A stretch of 22,571 nucleotides of DNA from a virus: the IMG/VR virus record IMGVR_UViG_3300028025_002703, positions 1 to 22,571 of that record. The stretch is one strand, 5' to 3'. Below the pieces are notes generated by a model. The model had not been told where the DNA came from. It saw nothing but the letters and a program-made list of their open reading frames with translations, and ran no database searches. Made by a program: the position numbers and the translations under genes. Shown in pieces: positions 1-7,191 of this stretch (within the stretch, counting starts at the first letter, position 1; each line of letters begins with the position of its first letter).

Positions 1-10
1 AGTTCTACCA

Positions 11-89
11 GGGGCAGATTTGGTATCGACTAGCATTAACTCCGCATGACGGAAGTGTTAGGAATCGAGTTCGACTCTCGACTGCTCCA
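11..89 (+). ncRNA. tmRNA-like RNA reduced to a tRNA-like domain
   Basis: The 5' end GGGGCAG (11-17) pairs over 7 bp with CTGCTCC (82-88), including a G3-U70 wobble and an A discriminator (89), the alanine-acceptor signature. A canonical 5-bp T arm with a TTCGACT loop lies at 65-81. There is no D stem: 21-32 reads TTGGTATCGACT, and its GGTATCGACT part closely matches the D-loop of actinobacterial tmRNA (GGTTTCGACT, from memory). Compared with the tmRNA acceptor (GGGGCUG/CAGCUCC) only pair 6-67 differs, and both sides changed so pairing is kept. No 5+7+5 anticodon arm can be drawn. Instead 37-40/57-60 and 41-44/50-53 form one hairpin with a CATGA loop. The mRNA-like domain and pseudoknots of a normal tmRNA (about 350 nt) are absent. 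CCA is not encoded. It could be a functional mini-RNA or a deletion remnant. Confidence 0.6.
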
Positions 90-123
90 CGTGTCCTGAG
101 TAAAGACATTAAACTGCTCACTA

Positions 124-195
124 TCCCGCTTAGCTCAACGGCAGAGCGCCAAGCTGTTAACTTGGATGTTCCTGGTTCGAGTCCAGGAGTGGGAG
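124..195 (+). tRNA. tRNA-Asn (anticodon GTT)
   Basis: This is a standard cloverleaf. Acceptor TCCCGCT (124-130) pairs with AGTGGGA (188-194). The D arm is TAGCTCAACGGCAGAGC. The anticodon stem CCAAG/CTTGG (149-153/161-165) encloses loop CTGTTAA with anticodon GTT at 156-158. The T stem CCTGG/CCAGG (171-175/183-187) has loop TTCGAGT. CCA is not encoded. It lies 34 nt after the tmRNA-like RNA and 45 nt before the endolysin start codon. The three may be co-transcribed. Confidence 0.95.
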
Positions 196-240
196 CTGGT
201 ATAGTACGTGACGTGCGTACAACTATTGAAAGAGGAACAC

Positions 241-975
241 ATGCCAAACCCAGTTGCTAAACCCAAGATCTCTCAGCCTTGGGGTAAGCCAAATCCACGC
301 TATGCTGCTAAGCGCCACACAGGTATTGATTATGCAATGCCAGTAGGTACTCCAGTTCTTGCTGTTGCAGATGGCAAAATTGTTAATGTTATGTCAGATA
401 AGTCTTACGGAAACGTAATTGTTCTTGAGGCTTCTGCAAACGGAGTTAAGTACAATGTCTGGTACTGCCACTTATCTTCATCAGCGGTCAAAAAGGGCGC
501 GTCAGTTTCAGTTGGACAGGAACTTGGAAAATCTGGTAACACTGGAAATTCCACGGGTCCCCATCTTCACCTAGAAACTCGTCAAGCACCTTTCCGTTAT
601 GGTAACGATGTATCATGCCCATTCATTGAAGACCCAGCAACTATTCACCCAGACTCGCCAAAAGAACGTCGGGTTGGATTTATGAAGAGACTAGCTGCTG
701 CAGTCACTACAGAAAAGCCTGCTCCAACTAAGAGCATCATCATGTCTGAACTTACTGTTAAAGGTAAGAACGATAGCATCACTATCGTTCAGTCTGCTTT
801 AGTTGATACTGTTGAACCTAAGCTAAAGGTTTCAGGAGCATGGGACGCTGCAACTGTTACTGCGTACAAGAAGTGGCAGAACACACTTGGCTACAAGGGC
901 AAGGATGCTGATGGTATTCCTGGCACCAAGTCCATTACAGCACTCGGACAAAAGTACGGGTTCACCGTAAAGTAA
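241..975 (+). CDS. M23-family peptidoglycan endopeptidase (endolysin) with C-terminal wall-binding domain
   Basis: A 244-residue lytic enzyme expected to cleave peptide cross-links of host peptidoglycan at lysis. The N-terminal half (about 10-130) is a LytM/M23 metallopeptidase. Zinc ligands H26 and D30 lie in HTGIDY and H110 in PHLHLE, and H77 and H108 are the conserved catalytic histidines. The C-terminal part (about 175-244) resembles a PG_binding_1 module, with the GAWDAATVTAYKKWQ and DGIPG signatures. No signal peptide is visible, so release would need a holin or host export. The ATG at 241 is preferred over an in-frame GTG at 208 because AAAGAGG lies 6 nt upstream and the conserved protein begins there. 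An inverted repeat (204-220) lies in the leader. A terminator follows directly. Confidence 0.88.
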   Translation: MPNPVAKPKISQPWGKPNPRYAAKRHTGIDYAMPVGTPVLAVADGKIVNVMSDKSYGNVIVLEASANGVKYNVWYCHLSSSAVKKGASVSVGQELGKSGNTGNSTGPHLHLETRQAPFRYGNDVSCPFIEDPATIHPDSPKERRVGFMKRLAAAVTTEKPAPTKSIIMSELTVKGKNDSITIVQSALVDTVEPKLKVSGAWDAATVTAYKKWQNTLGYKGKDADGIPGTKSITALGQKYGFTVK

Positions 976-984
976 GCTATTAGA

Positions 985-1014
985 GCGGGGCTCCTACGGG
1001 GGCCCCGTTTCTTT
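985..1014 (+). terminator. Rho-independent terminator after the endolysin gene
   Basis: The GC-rich stem CGGGGCTCC (986-994) pairs with GGGGCCCCG (999-1007), 9 bp with one wobble, around a TACG loop. It is followed by TTTCTTT. It ends immediately before tRNA-Arg at 1015, so that tRNA depends on read-through or on processing of this hairpin. Confidence 0.85.
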
Positions 1015-1087
1015 GCCCCCTTAGCTCAGGGGATAGAGCAGCAGGTTTCTACCCTGCGTGGCGCTGGTTCAAATCCAGCAGGGGGCA
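1015..1087 (+). tRNA. tRNA-Arg (anticodon TCT)
   Basis: Acceptor GCCCCCT (1015-1021) pairs with AGGGGGC (1080-1086). The anticodon stem GCAGG/CCTGC (1041-1045/1053-1057) encloses loop TTTCTAC with anticodon TCT at 1048-1050, reading AGA. The T arm CTGG-TTCAAAT-CCAG is canonical. CCA is not encoded. It probably supplements decoding of AGA, which occurs regularly in the neighbouring genes. Confidence 0.95.
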
Positions 1088-1089
1088 CT

Positions 1090-1124
1090 TTGTCAGTACA
1101 GATATGTACACTAGTATGTACAAT
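1090..1124 (+). promoter_or_regulatory. Candidate promoter overlapped by three phased GTACA boxes
   Basis: GTACA occurs at 1096, 1106 and 1118 (spacings 10 and 12 bp). The last two are part of a repeated TATGTACA. The boxes overlap a possible -35 TTGTCA (1090-1095) and AT-rich -10-like sequences (TATGTA 1115-1120, TACAAT 1119-1124). The cluster ends 8 bp before a ribbon-helix-helix gene, the layout expected of an autoregulated operator. The promoter elements are weak matches. Confidence 0.45.
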
Positions 1125-1129
1125 TAAGT

Positions 1130-1309
1130 ATGCCTAATGCACCTAAGACACCAACTCGTACCCTACGGGTAGACGACGAGTTATGGCTGGCTGTCCAAGA
1201 ACAAGCCAGAAAAGACGGGGTAACCGTCACCAGTATTATTATTAACGCTTTGTATAACTACCTAAAAGAAGCCAGACTTGCAGAAAGTCAGTCCTCCCCT
1301 GTAGAGTAG
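1130..1309 (+). CDS. Small ribbon-helix-helix (Arc/CopG-like) DNA-binding protein
   Basis: A 59-residue protein. Residues about 8-15 (PTRTLRVD) form the antiparallel DNA-contacting strand, followed by two helices: ELWLAVQEQARKDG (17-30) and the TSIIINALYNYL segment (34-45). This is the fold of dimeric RHH repressors, which bind tandem or palindromic sites. The tail is polar. ATG 1130 is preceded by only a weak ribosome-binding sequence (ATTAAG). The phased GTACA boxes just upstream make autoregulation likely, and a similar array lies at 10451-10490. It could be a phage transcriptional repressor or an orphan antitoxin-like protein; no toxin gene is adjacent. Confidence 0.75.
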   Translation: MPNAPKTPTRTLRVDDELWLAVQEQARKDGVTVTSIIINALYNYLKEARLAESQSSPVE

Positions 1310-1332
1310 TTTCTATACCTAAGGGGGTCCGT

Positions 1333-1740
1333 ATGGACATCAAAGAGTTCCTAGAGCAAGTTCGACAAAGTGTCATGCTCAAAGACAAGATAGACCAATT
1401 AAACTCACTGCAATCTGAAATTCGTTCATCGTTAAAAGATGGGGTTAAAGAACTTGGAGAAGAAGACAGCAGAGGCCACATTGTTGTTGAGGTTGATGAC
1501 GAAGCAACAGGCATCCGTAAAGTTATGCATCAGAGAAAAGTTTCTAAGTCTTTAGATATCGAAGTTGCTGAAAACATTCTTAAAGAAAAAAATATTCATG
1601 AACGCTGTGTCACCATGGTTCCTATCTTAAACGAAGACGAAATTATGGCGGCCTTTTATGAAGGTTTAATTACTGAAGAAGACATTGACGCAATGTTCCC
1701 AGCAAAAGTAAGCTGGGCATTAGTGATGACAAAGAGTTAG
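1333..1740 (+). CDS. Hypothetical acidic, helical protein
   Basis: A 135-residue soluble protein with no domain I recognise. The first 40 residues are heptad-rich and likely coiled coil (FLEQVRQSVMLKDKIDQLNS). The middle (45-70) is acidic and probably beta, and the C-terminal part (75-130) is helical and acidic (MAAFYEGLITEEDIDAMFP). The start has a strong ribosome-binding site (AAGGGGG, 1320-1326). It sits between the RHH regulator and a DNA-binding protein and just before replication genes, so an early regulatory or replication-accessory role is plausible. The next gene starts 2 nt after its stop, so they are translationally linked. Confidence 0.8.
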   Translation: MDIKEFLEQVRQSVMLKDKIDQLNSLQSEIRSSLKDGVKELGEEDSRGHIVVEVDDEATGIRKVMHQRKVSKSLDIEVAENILKEKNIHERCVTMVPILNEDEIMAAFYEGLITEEDIDAMFPAKVSWALVMTKS

Positions 1741-1742
1741 AC

Positions 1743-2213
1743 ATGGAAGATTTCATTGAAGAGACATTCTCTACACTAGATCAGTACTACCCAGGTAGTA
1801 AAAGAAAGCGTAGAGAAACAAAAGAGAAGCCTAAGGTTGAGTCAAAGACCTGGGATGCTCGTCCTTCTATGAAACCTTTGCCTAATGGTCAAGAAGTAGA
1901 AATGTTTACTCTTGGCGCATTAGCAGAGGCTATAGGGCGTTCAGCAATCACAGTTAGAACTTGGACGTTAGAGGGTGTTTTTCCTAAATCCCCTTACCGC
2001 TTACCCCCAGTGTCAGGCACGGATGGTAAGGTACGTGAAGGAAGACGCCTCTACACAAGGCCTATGATTGAAGCCGCTGTAGAAGTATTTGACAAACATG
2101 GATTACTCCACTTAGATAGAGTAGAGTGGTCTAACCACAAGAAGGTAACTCTTGAGTTATCTGAAATGTGGGCTAAGATTCGCGAAAGTGAAATGCAAAC
2201 AAATGCCGAGTAA
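1743..2213 (+). CDS. MerR-like helix-turn-helix DNA-binding protein
   Basis: A 156-residue protein. Residues 1-50 are polar and basic (KRKRRETKEK), likely disordered. Residues 54-86 form a MerR/excisionase-type winged HTH (MFTLGALAEAIGRSAITVR, then W74). A wing ending in GRRLYT (100-105) follows, with a helix MIEAAVEVFDKH. This arrangement is common in phage DNA-binding proteins near replication genes. The C-terminus is helical. It is the third gene in a run with the RHH gene and the unknown at 1333. It may regulate early transcription or help origin recognition. It lacks the long dimerisation helix of full MerR regulators. Confidence 0.65.
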   Translation: MEDFIEETFSTLDQYYPGSKRKRRETKEKPKVESKTWDARPSMKPLPNGQEVEMFTLGALAEAIGRSAITVRTWTLEGVFPKSPYRLPPVSGTDGKVREGRRLYTRPMIEAAVEVFDKHGLLHLDRVEWSNHKKVTLELSEMWAKIRESEMQTNAE

Positions 2214-2223
2214 AGGAAATACA

Positions 2224-2916
2224 ATGCCAGTTAACCGTTCGATTGAAGAAGAAAAGTACGCCGTAGCAGATAACTTCGGTGATGACTTTGATGTTGATGC
2301 CCGCCCAGAGCAGGCAAAGACTACAGCTCCATCCGCCGCATCTGTCGGTTCAGGTTGGGAAGCCGCTGAAAAACTACACACTCCATCAGGTGAATACCCT
2401 GTTGATTACAAGAGCAGTGAAACTATCCAGGTAGTAAAGTTCATTGACCCAAATGGCCCATTTGCCACATACAAGCAACACTTCCTAAATAAGCGCACAG
2501 AGGGCAAGCGTTCTTTTGTGTGCTCTGCTAATGAACCACAAGGATGCCCACTGTGCACAATGCTTGGTGATAAGCCAGAAGAGAAGCGCGGGTTTACTAT
2601 CGTAAATCTAAGTGCTAACCCAATGCAGCGTCAGATCTTGACCGCTACACCACGGTTCTTTAAGACCCTGCATGCAGCACACTTCTCGCCACAGGGTCCG
2701 CTAGATCGTCACTACTGGGCACTTAGCCGTACAGGCCAAAAGCAGACTACGGTTTACCATATGAATGCAATCAAAGGCAGAGACCTGCAAGAAGATTGGA
2801 ACATCATTGAGGCTGACGCAGAAGCAGCAGTCGCATCCTTTGAGCCATACGACAACACCGTAATTCGCATGACGCCTTACGCTGATCTTGTCGCTATTGC
2901 AGAAGAACTTCTCTAA
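2224..2916 (+). CDS. Putative single-stranded DNA-binding protein with zinc site
   Basis: A 230-residue protein just before DNA polymerase. Residues 1-50 are acidic and low-complexity. The core (55-150) is beta-rich with aromatic and basic residues (FATYKQHFLNKRTEGKRSF) and a metal-binding Cys cluster, C100-x7-C108-x2-C111 (CPLC). A zinc-stabilised OB-like core next to the polymerase is reminiscent of T4 gp32-type proteins and of SSB-like proteins of other actinophages. The C-terminus lacks the acidic tip typical of SSBs. The start is ATG 2224, with AAAGGA just upstream; an earlier in-frame start at 2152 would lie inside the previous gene. The function is inferred from context and composition. 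Confidence 0.5.
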   Translation: MPVNRSIEEEKYAVADNFGDDFDVDARPEQAKTTAPSAASVGSGWEAAEKLHTPSGEYPVDYKSSETIQVVKFIDPNGPFATYKQHFLNKRTEGKRSFVCSANEPQGCPLCTMLGDKPEEKRGFTIVNLSANPMQRQILTATPRFFKTLHAAHFSPQGPLDRHYWALSRTGQKQTTVYHMNAIKGRDLQEDWNIIEADAEAAVASFEPYDNTVIRMTPYADLVAIAEELL

Positions 2917-2929
2917 CAACACACAGACT

Positions 2930-2974
2930 GCCTCCAGCAGTAGGACCCCCCTAACCTACTGCTGGAGGCTCTTT
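2930..2974 (+). terminator. Strong intrinsic terminator between the SSB-like gene and polymerase
   Basis: A perfect 15-bp stem (2930-2944 with 2955-2969) encloses a 10-nt loop (ACCCCCCTAA), followed by TCTTT. It closes the early regulatory run. Only 11 nt separate it from the polymerase start codon, and I see no convincing promoter there. The polymerase may therefore be expressed by read-through, which would make this an attenuation point. Confidence 0.88.
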
Positions 2975-2985
2975 AGGGGCATCAT

Positions 2986-4965
2986 ATGAATATAATTACT
3001 ACTAGTGACCAACTAAAAGAAATGGTCGAACACTACCTAACTCAAGACGCGTATGCGTTTGACGTAGAAACTTTTGGACCGCATAGAGGCTTAACCCCTA
3101 TCAACGAAGTCCTTTGGGTTACGTTTGCTACACACGGTAGATGCGATGTTATACCTATGGGTCACCCTAATGGAGACTTTGTAGAGGAACTGTTTCCGCT
3201 TACAGGGCAGGGTGAAAAGCGTGTTGAGGCAGGGCTTACCGCACGCCCTAGTGATTATTCCCGAGATAAAAAGAAGGCCACAAAAGTATTTGGGCCTCCA
3301 CCACAGCAACTTTACCCCGCTGAAGTTTTTAGTCTTTTAAAGCCTTTGTTCTTTTCTAAGGACGTACTAACAGTTGGGCACAACTTAATTTTTGATTTAA
3401 CTTCCGTAGCAAAGTACTACGGTGGTGATATTCCTGTGGGTCCTTACTTTGACACCATGATTGCTTCTTTTATTAGCGATAACCGTAATAAAAATAAGTG
3501 TGGGCTTGACGCCTGTTTACAGCGTGAGTTTGGTTACGAGATGGTTAAAGGTGTAGGTAAGGAAGTAGAGAAGTACTCATTTGATGAGGTAGCTAAATAC
3601 GCATACCTTGACGCTAAATACACATTCTTACTTTGGAAAACGTTAGCTCCACGTCTTGAAGCTTCTGATCTAACTAAGATAATGACGCTTGAAATGGAAG
3701 TACTGGAAGTTCTATGTTCTATGAAACTTACTGGAGCACCTATTGATGTTGAGGCGCTTGAACACTTAGACAAGCAACTTAGAGAAGACATTGAGACCTC
3801 TCGAGCCACTATTTTTAAACAGGCAGAGCGGGTATTTAATATTAACTCTAATCAGGAAAAACAATTCTTGCTGTATGCACCGAAAGATGAGGGCGGTAGA
3901 GGGCTACAACCTAAGGTACTAACATTAGCTGGACAACGTAAAGCGGATGCCAACCAAGACTTAACCTATGCGGACTATTCTGTAGCAGCTGACGCTTTAG
4001 AGCCTTACCGTAATAGAGATCCTTTAGTTTCTGCCATGCTTGACTATGCAGATCTTAACAAGTTGAGTACTACTTATGTAGTTCCATACTTAGGTGGAGA
4101 AGTTGTCCGCACTACAGGAGGTAAAGAAAAACGTGAGCATAAAGACTCGTTACTTATTAACGGCAGGATTCATTGCGATTTCGTACAGCACGGTGCGGAA
4201 ACTGGTCGTTTCAGCAGTCGTAACCCTAACCTTCAAAACGTTCCTGCACCTCATACAACACACGGAAAAGCAATCAGAAACCTTTTTTTTGCCCCCGAAG
4301 GATACAAACTTGTAGTTGCTGACTACTCCCAGATTGAACCGCGAGTTATTGCGTCCATGTCTAAAGACCCTATTATGATGAAAAACTATTTAGATGGCGG
4401 AGATATCTATACCACGGTAGGTGACACTATGGGTGTAGACCGTAAAGCGGGCAAGGTGCTTGTGCTTGCTATGGCGTACGGCGTAGGACCAGACAAAATT
4501 GCTAAACAGATTGGGTGTTCCATCACTGCCGCTAGAGACCTACTGACCGCCTTCTCCGCTAAGTTTGGATCAGTAAATTCTTACCGCGCCAAAATTATTG
4601 GGGCTACTAAACAACAGAACCCACCCCATGTAACCACTGTGCTTGGGCGTAAGCGGTACCTGCCTGAAATTAAGTCTAAAAATATTGGGGCAAGGGCACA
4701 GGCTGAAAGACAGGCTTTCAATACCCGTATCCAAGGATCAGCAGCAGATATTATTAAGTTAGCTATGGTGCGGGCCTACCGATCTTTGCCAGAAGGTGCT
4801 AAGCTCATTCTTACTGTGCACGATGAACTTGTAACGCTAACCCCAGACGATAAGGTGGATCAAACTGTGGACGCAATTAAAGAAGCCATGGAAGGTATCC
4901 AACTGCTATCAGTCCCATTGGTTGCAGACATTAAAGTTGTTCAAAGATGGGGTGAAGCCAAATGA
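2986..4965 (+). CDS. polA: Family A DNA polymerase with 3'-5' proofreading exonuclease
   Basis: A 659-residue replicative polymerase of the Pol I family without the 5'-3' exonuclease domain, as usual in phages. The exonuclease domain has D26-x-E28 (FDVETFG), HNLIFD (D137) and Y205-x3-D209. Polymerase motif A is DYSQIEPRV (D446, E451). Motif B has R486, K490, L494 and Y498, and motif C is HDE (612-614). Two points stand out. The residue equivalent to E. coli Phe762 is Leu (L494), a variant linked in published work on viral family A polymerases to slower, often temperate lifestyles. Motif A also has Pro452 where Leu is usual. It overlaps the next gene by ATGA (4962-4965). Confidence 0.95.
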   Translation: MNIITTSDQLKEMVEHYLTQDAYAFDVETFGPHRGLTPINEVLWVTFATHGRCDVIPMGHPNGDFVEELFPLTGQGEKRVEAGLTARPSDYSRDKKKATKVFGPPPQQLYPAEVFSLLKPLFFSKDVLTVGHNLIFDLTSVAKYYGGDIPVGPYFDTMIASFISDNRNKNKCGLDACLQREFGYEMVKGVGKEVEKYSFDEVAKYAYLDAKYTFLLWKTLAPRLEASDLTKIMTLEMEVLEVLCSMKLTGAPIDVEALEHLDKQLREDIETSRATIFKQAERVFNINSNQEKQFLLYAPKDEGGRGLQPKVLTLAGQRKADANQDLTYADYSVAADALEPYRNRDPLVSAMLDYADLNKLSTTYVVPYLGGEVVRTTGGKEKREHKDSLLINGRIHCDFVQHGAETGRFSSRNPNLQNVPAPHTTHGKAIRNLFFAPEGYKLVVADYSQIEPRVIASMSKDPIMMKNYLDGGDIYTTVGDTMGVDRKAGKVLVLAMAYGVGPDKIAKQIGCSITAARDLLTAFSAKFGSVNSYRAKIIGATKQQNPPHVTTVLGRKRYLPEIKSKNIGARAQAERQAFNTRIQGSAADIIKLAMVRAYRSLPEGAKLILTVHDELVTLTPDDKVDQTVDAIKEAMEGIQLLSVPLVADIKVVQRWGEAK

Positions 4966-5426
4966 GTTGGAAGTTCTGGGGAAAGAAAAATGATCCTCTT
5001 GAAATTCTTATTGAGTCCTCTACAGTGCCTACTAGTACTTTATTTCGGTGGGCTCTTTATGATTTAGGTGTCCCTAATCCTAATAAGTTTGCTGAGGCTG
5101 CTGGGTTTACACCTATTAGTGAAGAGGGAGATGAGCTAGAGCGTAAAGAAAGCGAAGAGCGTTTAGAGGCTGTATACGCTTACCGCTCTTTTATTGCTTT
5201 GATGGCTGGTATTAACGGTGAGATTTTGGCAGAAACTTTTACTAACCTACTGTCAAAACATGGGTTAATGGAAAGCGAAGAAGACCTGGAATCTGAAAAA
5301 GAATTAATGGCAGAGGTCTACGAACAACTTTCTATTTCAGCCTTAGTCACCGCGTTTTCATCTGCTTTAGATTTAGGTATAATTATTAACCCTGGTACAT
5401 TTACGGAGGATATGGATTATGAGTAA
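4962..5426 (+). CDS. Hypothetical acidic helical protein
   Basis: A 154-residue protein translationally coupled to polymerase by a 4-nt ATGA overlap. It begins with a short aromatic/basic segment (MSWKFWGKK). The rest is almost entirely predicted amphipathic helix rich in Glu (EEGDELERKESEERLEAVYA), with two hydrophobic helical stretches too short and polar to be membrane spans. No catalytic motif is seen. The tight coupling suggests a polymerase accessory or replisome-bound role; that is inference only. Confidence 0.8.
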   Translation: MSWKFWGKKNDPLEILIESSTVPTSTLFRWALYDLGVPNPNKFAEAAGFTPISEEGDELERKESEERLEAVYAYRSFIALMAGINGEILAETFTNLLSKHGLMESEEDLESEKELMAEVYEQLSISALVTAFSSALDLGIIINPGTFTEDMDYE

Positions 5427-5799
5427 CAATTGGTGGGCTGACAAATTAGGAACGCCCCAAACACCTGCGGCAAGACCAACGTCTACACCGCCTACTTATC
5501 AACCCCCTGCGCCATCACCATATTTACCTCCACAACAGGACCCTTATGGACAGCCTAGGGAACCTCAAAGTGCACGGGCTATGTCTAGATGTCCTGGGTG
5601 CGGTAGCGGAAACTACGGAAGCGTAGATCCTTCTGTACGCGCTCGTTGCTATGACTGCGGATACCCAATTAGTCAATCTGGTAGTGGAACAGGTACTGGA
5701 GTTCAGCAACCTAAAGGCTCTGGACCAGTGCAAGCCGCTAGACAAGTCTCTACGGATAATAACTTTCACCCACAAGGAATCATAGGACGGATTGAATAA
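5419..5799 (+). CDS. Proline-rich zinc-ribbon protein
   Basis: A 126-residue protein. Residues 12-50 are Pro/Gln-rich and disordered. Residues 58-80 form a zinc ribbon with two CxxC pairs (CPGC 58-61 and CYDC 77-80). The tail is Gly/Ser/Gln-rich, ending in NNFHPQGIIGRIE. It overlaps the upstream gene by 8 nt and RecA by 1 nt (TAATG), so it is in the polymerase-recA operon. Zinc ribbons flanked by disordered arms often act as nucleic-acid or protein adaptors. Family not recognised. Confidence 0.78.
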   Translation: MSNNWWADKLGTPQTPAARPTSTPPTYQPPAPSPYLPPQQDPYGQPREPQSARAMSRCPGCGSGNYGSVDPSVRARCYDCGYPISQSGSGTGTGVQQPKGSGPVQAARQVSTDNNFHPQGIIGRIE

Positions 5800-6863
5800 T
5801 GCCTGTAATGAATGCAGACTTAGCAAAAACTTTAACGGCGCTAAATAAAAAGTTTGGCAACATGATCATTCTTGGATCAGATATTAAGAATGATGTAATG
5901 GGTAGAATGACAACAGGTTCTCTCGCATTAGATGTTGTTCTTGGTGGCGGGTTTCCTGTTAACCAATGGCATGAAATTGTAGGTGAGGCTTCAAACGGAA
6001 AGACTGCAGTAGCCCTTAAAACTGTTGCCGCTAATCAGGAGCGGGATCCAAACTTTACAACGGTATGGGTAGCCGCTGAGACTTGGGTACCAAGTTATGC
6101 AGAGATGTGTGGCGTGGATCTTTCTCGCGTTTACGTAGTGTCTACTAACATCATGGAAGAAGCCTATGAAGCTGTATTAGGTTTGGTAGAAACTAAAGCC
6201 GTTGACTGTGTAGTTATTGATTCACTACCTGCTCTTGTCCCAACCACAGAGGACGAGAAGAATATGGATGAGGCTACCGTTGGTCGCGGCGCACTACTTA
6301 CAGGTAAGTTCTTCCGCAAAATGGGACACGCTGCTCGTAGGTCTTTAGTGGAAGACGAGCGCCCTTTTATCGGCTTGCTCATTAACCAGTACCGTATGAA
6401 GATTGGCGTTATGTACGGTGATCCTCGTACCACCCCAGGTGGAGAGGCCAAGAACTACGCGTTCTTTACTCGCATTGAGGTCAAGCGTGACGAATGGATT
6501 GAGTCAGGCACTGGGCAGGAGAAGCGTAAGGTCGGTCAGACTATAAAGATTCGTACTCTAAAGAACAAGTCAGCCCCACCTTCACAGGTTGCTTATCTTG
6601 ATTTCTATTTTGCTGACGGTGACTCCTGTGTAGCAGGAGAGTATGACTTTGCTAAAGAGATTGTGGCGCTAGGTATTATGAACAAGATTATTACCCGCGC
6701 TGGAGCCTACTACAGTTACAAAGACCGTAAATGGCAAGGTGCAGATGCTGTGGTAAACTCTATTAGAGAAGAGTTAGACCTTAAAGATGAATTAGATAAG
6801 GACGTTCGGTCAGCCGTACGTGCAAGTTCTAAGTACGTCCAGGAGGGGTCTGATGAGGACTGA
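5799..6863 (+). CDS. recA: RecA recombinase
   Basis: A 354-residue ATP-dependent strand-exchange protein. The Walker A motif is GEASNGKT (62-69). The catalytic glutamate is E94 in AAETW and the Walker B aspartate is D141 (VVIDSLPAL). Loop L2 is signalled by NQYRMKIGVMYGDP (196-209) followed by TTPGG, very close to bacterial RecA. The N-terminal polymerisation helix is short and the C-terminal domain shorter and less acidic than in host RecA, so this is a phage lineage rather than a recent host copy. ATG 5799 overlaps the previous stop; M4 is an alternative start. It probably supports recombination-dependent replication with the nucleases downstream. Confidence 0.95.
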   Translation: MPVMNADLAKTLTALNKKFGNMIILGSDIKNDVMGRMTTGSLALDVVLGGGFPVNQWHEIVGEASNGKTAVALKTVAANQERDPNFTTVWVAAETWVPSYAEMCGVDLSRVYVVSTNIMEEAYEAVLGLVETKAVDCVVIDSLPALVPTTEDEKNMDEATVGRGALLTGKFFRKMGHAARRSLVEDERPFIGLLINQYRMKIGVMYGDPRTTPGGEAKNYAFFTRIEVKRDEWIESGTGQEKRKVGQTIKIRTLKNKSAPPSQVAYLDFYFADGDSCVAGEYDFAKEIVALGIMNKIITRAGAYYSYKDRKWQGADAVVNSIREELDLKDELDKDVRSAVRASSKYVQEGSDED

Positions 6864-7191
6864 AGGCCAAATTCAGTCTAAAAAGCACGAGGACAGATTA
6901 GCTAAGGCCATCGATGGTAGCAGAAATGCTGCCAGCGGTGCGTTTTGGAGCCGCAAGGGAGATGTGCGAAGCAAGGATTTACTTGTTGAGCATAAGTGGA
7001 CTGGAAAGAAGCAGGTAACTGTCCAAGCGGCAGTTCTAGAAAAGATTGTCAAAGAAGCAATTCTTGATAGTCGGATGCCTGTCCTCGGTTTTCACCTTAA
7101 TGGTGAGAACTACGTCATGTTGACGGAAGATGATTTTCTGGAGCTCCGCCAAGAGCTCCAGGAGCACGAGTGCGAGACCCCTACGACGTAG
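6853..7191 (+). CDS. Hjc-like Holliday junction resolvase (PD-(D/E)XK nuclease)
   Basis: A 112-residue nuclease. The order E13, D37 (KGDV), E46-x-K48 (LVEHK) is that of Hjc-type resolvases, preceded by the conserved GSRNAASG turn. A helix with KIVKEAI and a strand PVLGFHLNG follow, as in the family. The start ATG 6853 has an excellent ribosome-binding site (AGGAGG, 6841-6846) and overlaps the recA stop by 11 nt; a longer in-frame reading from 6820 lacks such a site and extends further into recA. Role: cutting four-way junctions made by RecA, or debranching DNA before packaging. Confidence 0.82.
   Translation: MRTEGQIQSKKHEDRLAKAIDGSRNAASGAFWSRKGDVRSKDLLVEHKWTGKKQVTVQAAVLEKIVKEAILDSRMPVLGFHLNGENYVMLTEDDFLELRQELQEHECETPTT

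Noticed and set aside
11-89. Calling the first RNA an ordinary tRNA
   Set aside because: No 5-bp anticodon stem with a 7-nt loop can be placed at the right distance from the T arm, and there is no D stem, whereas the D-loop and acceptor fit tmRNA.
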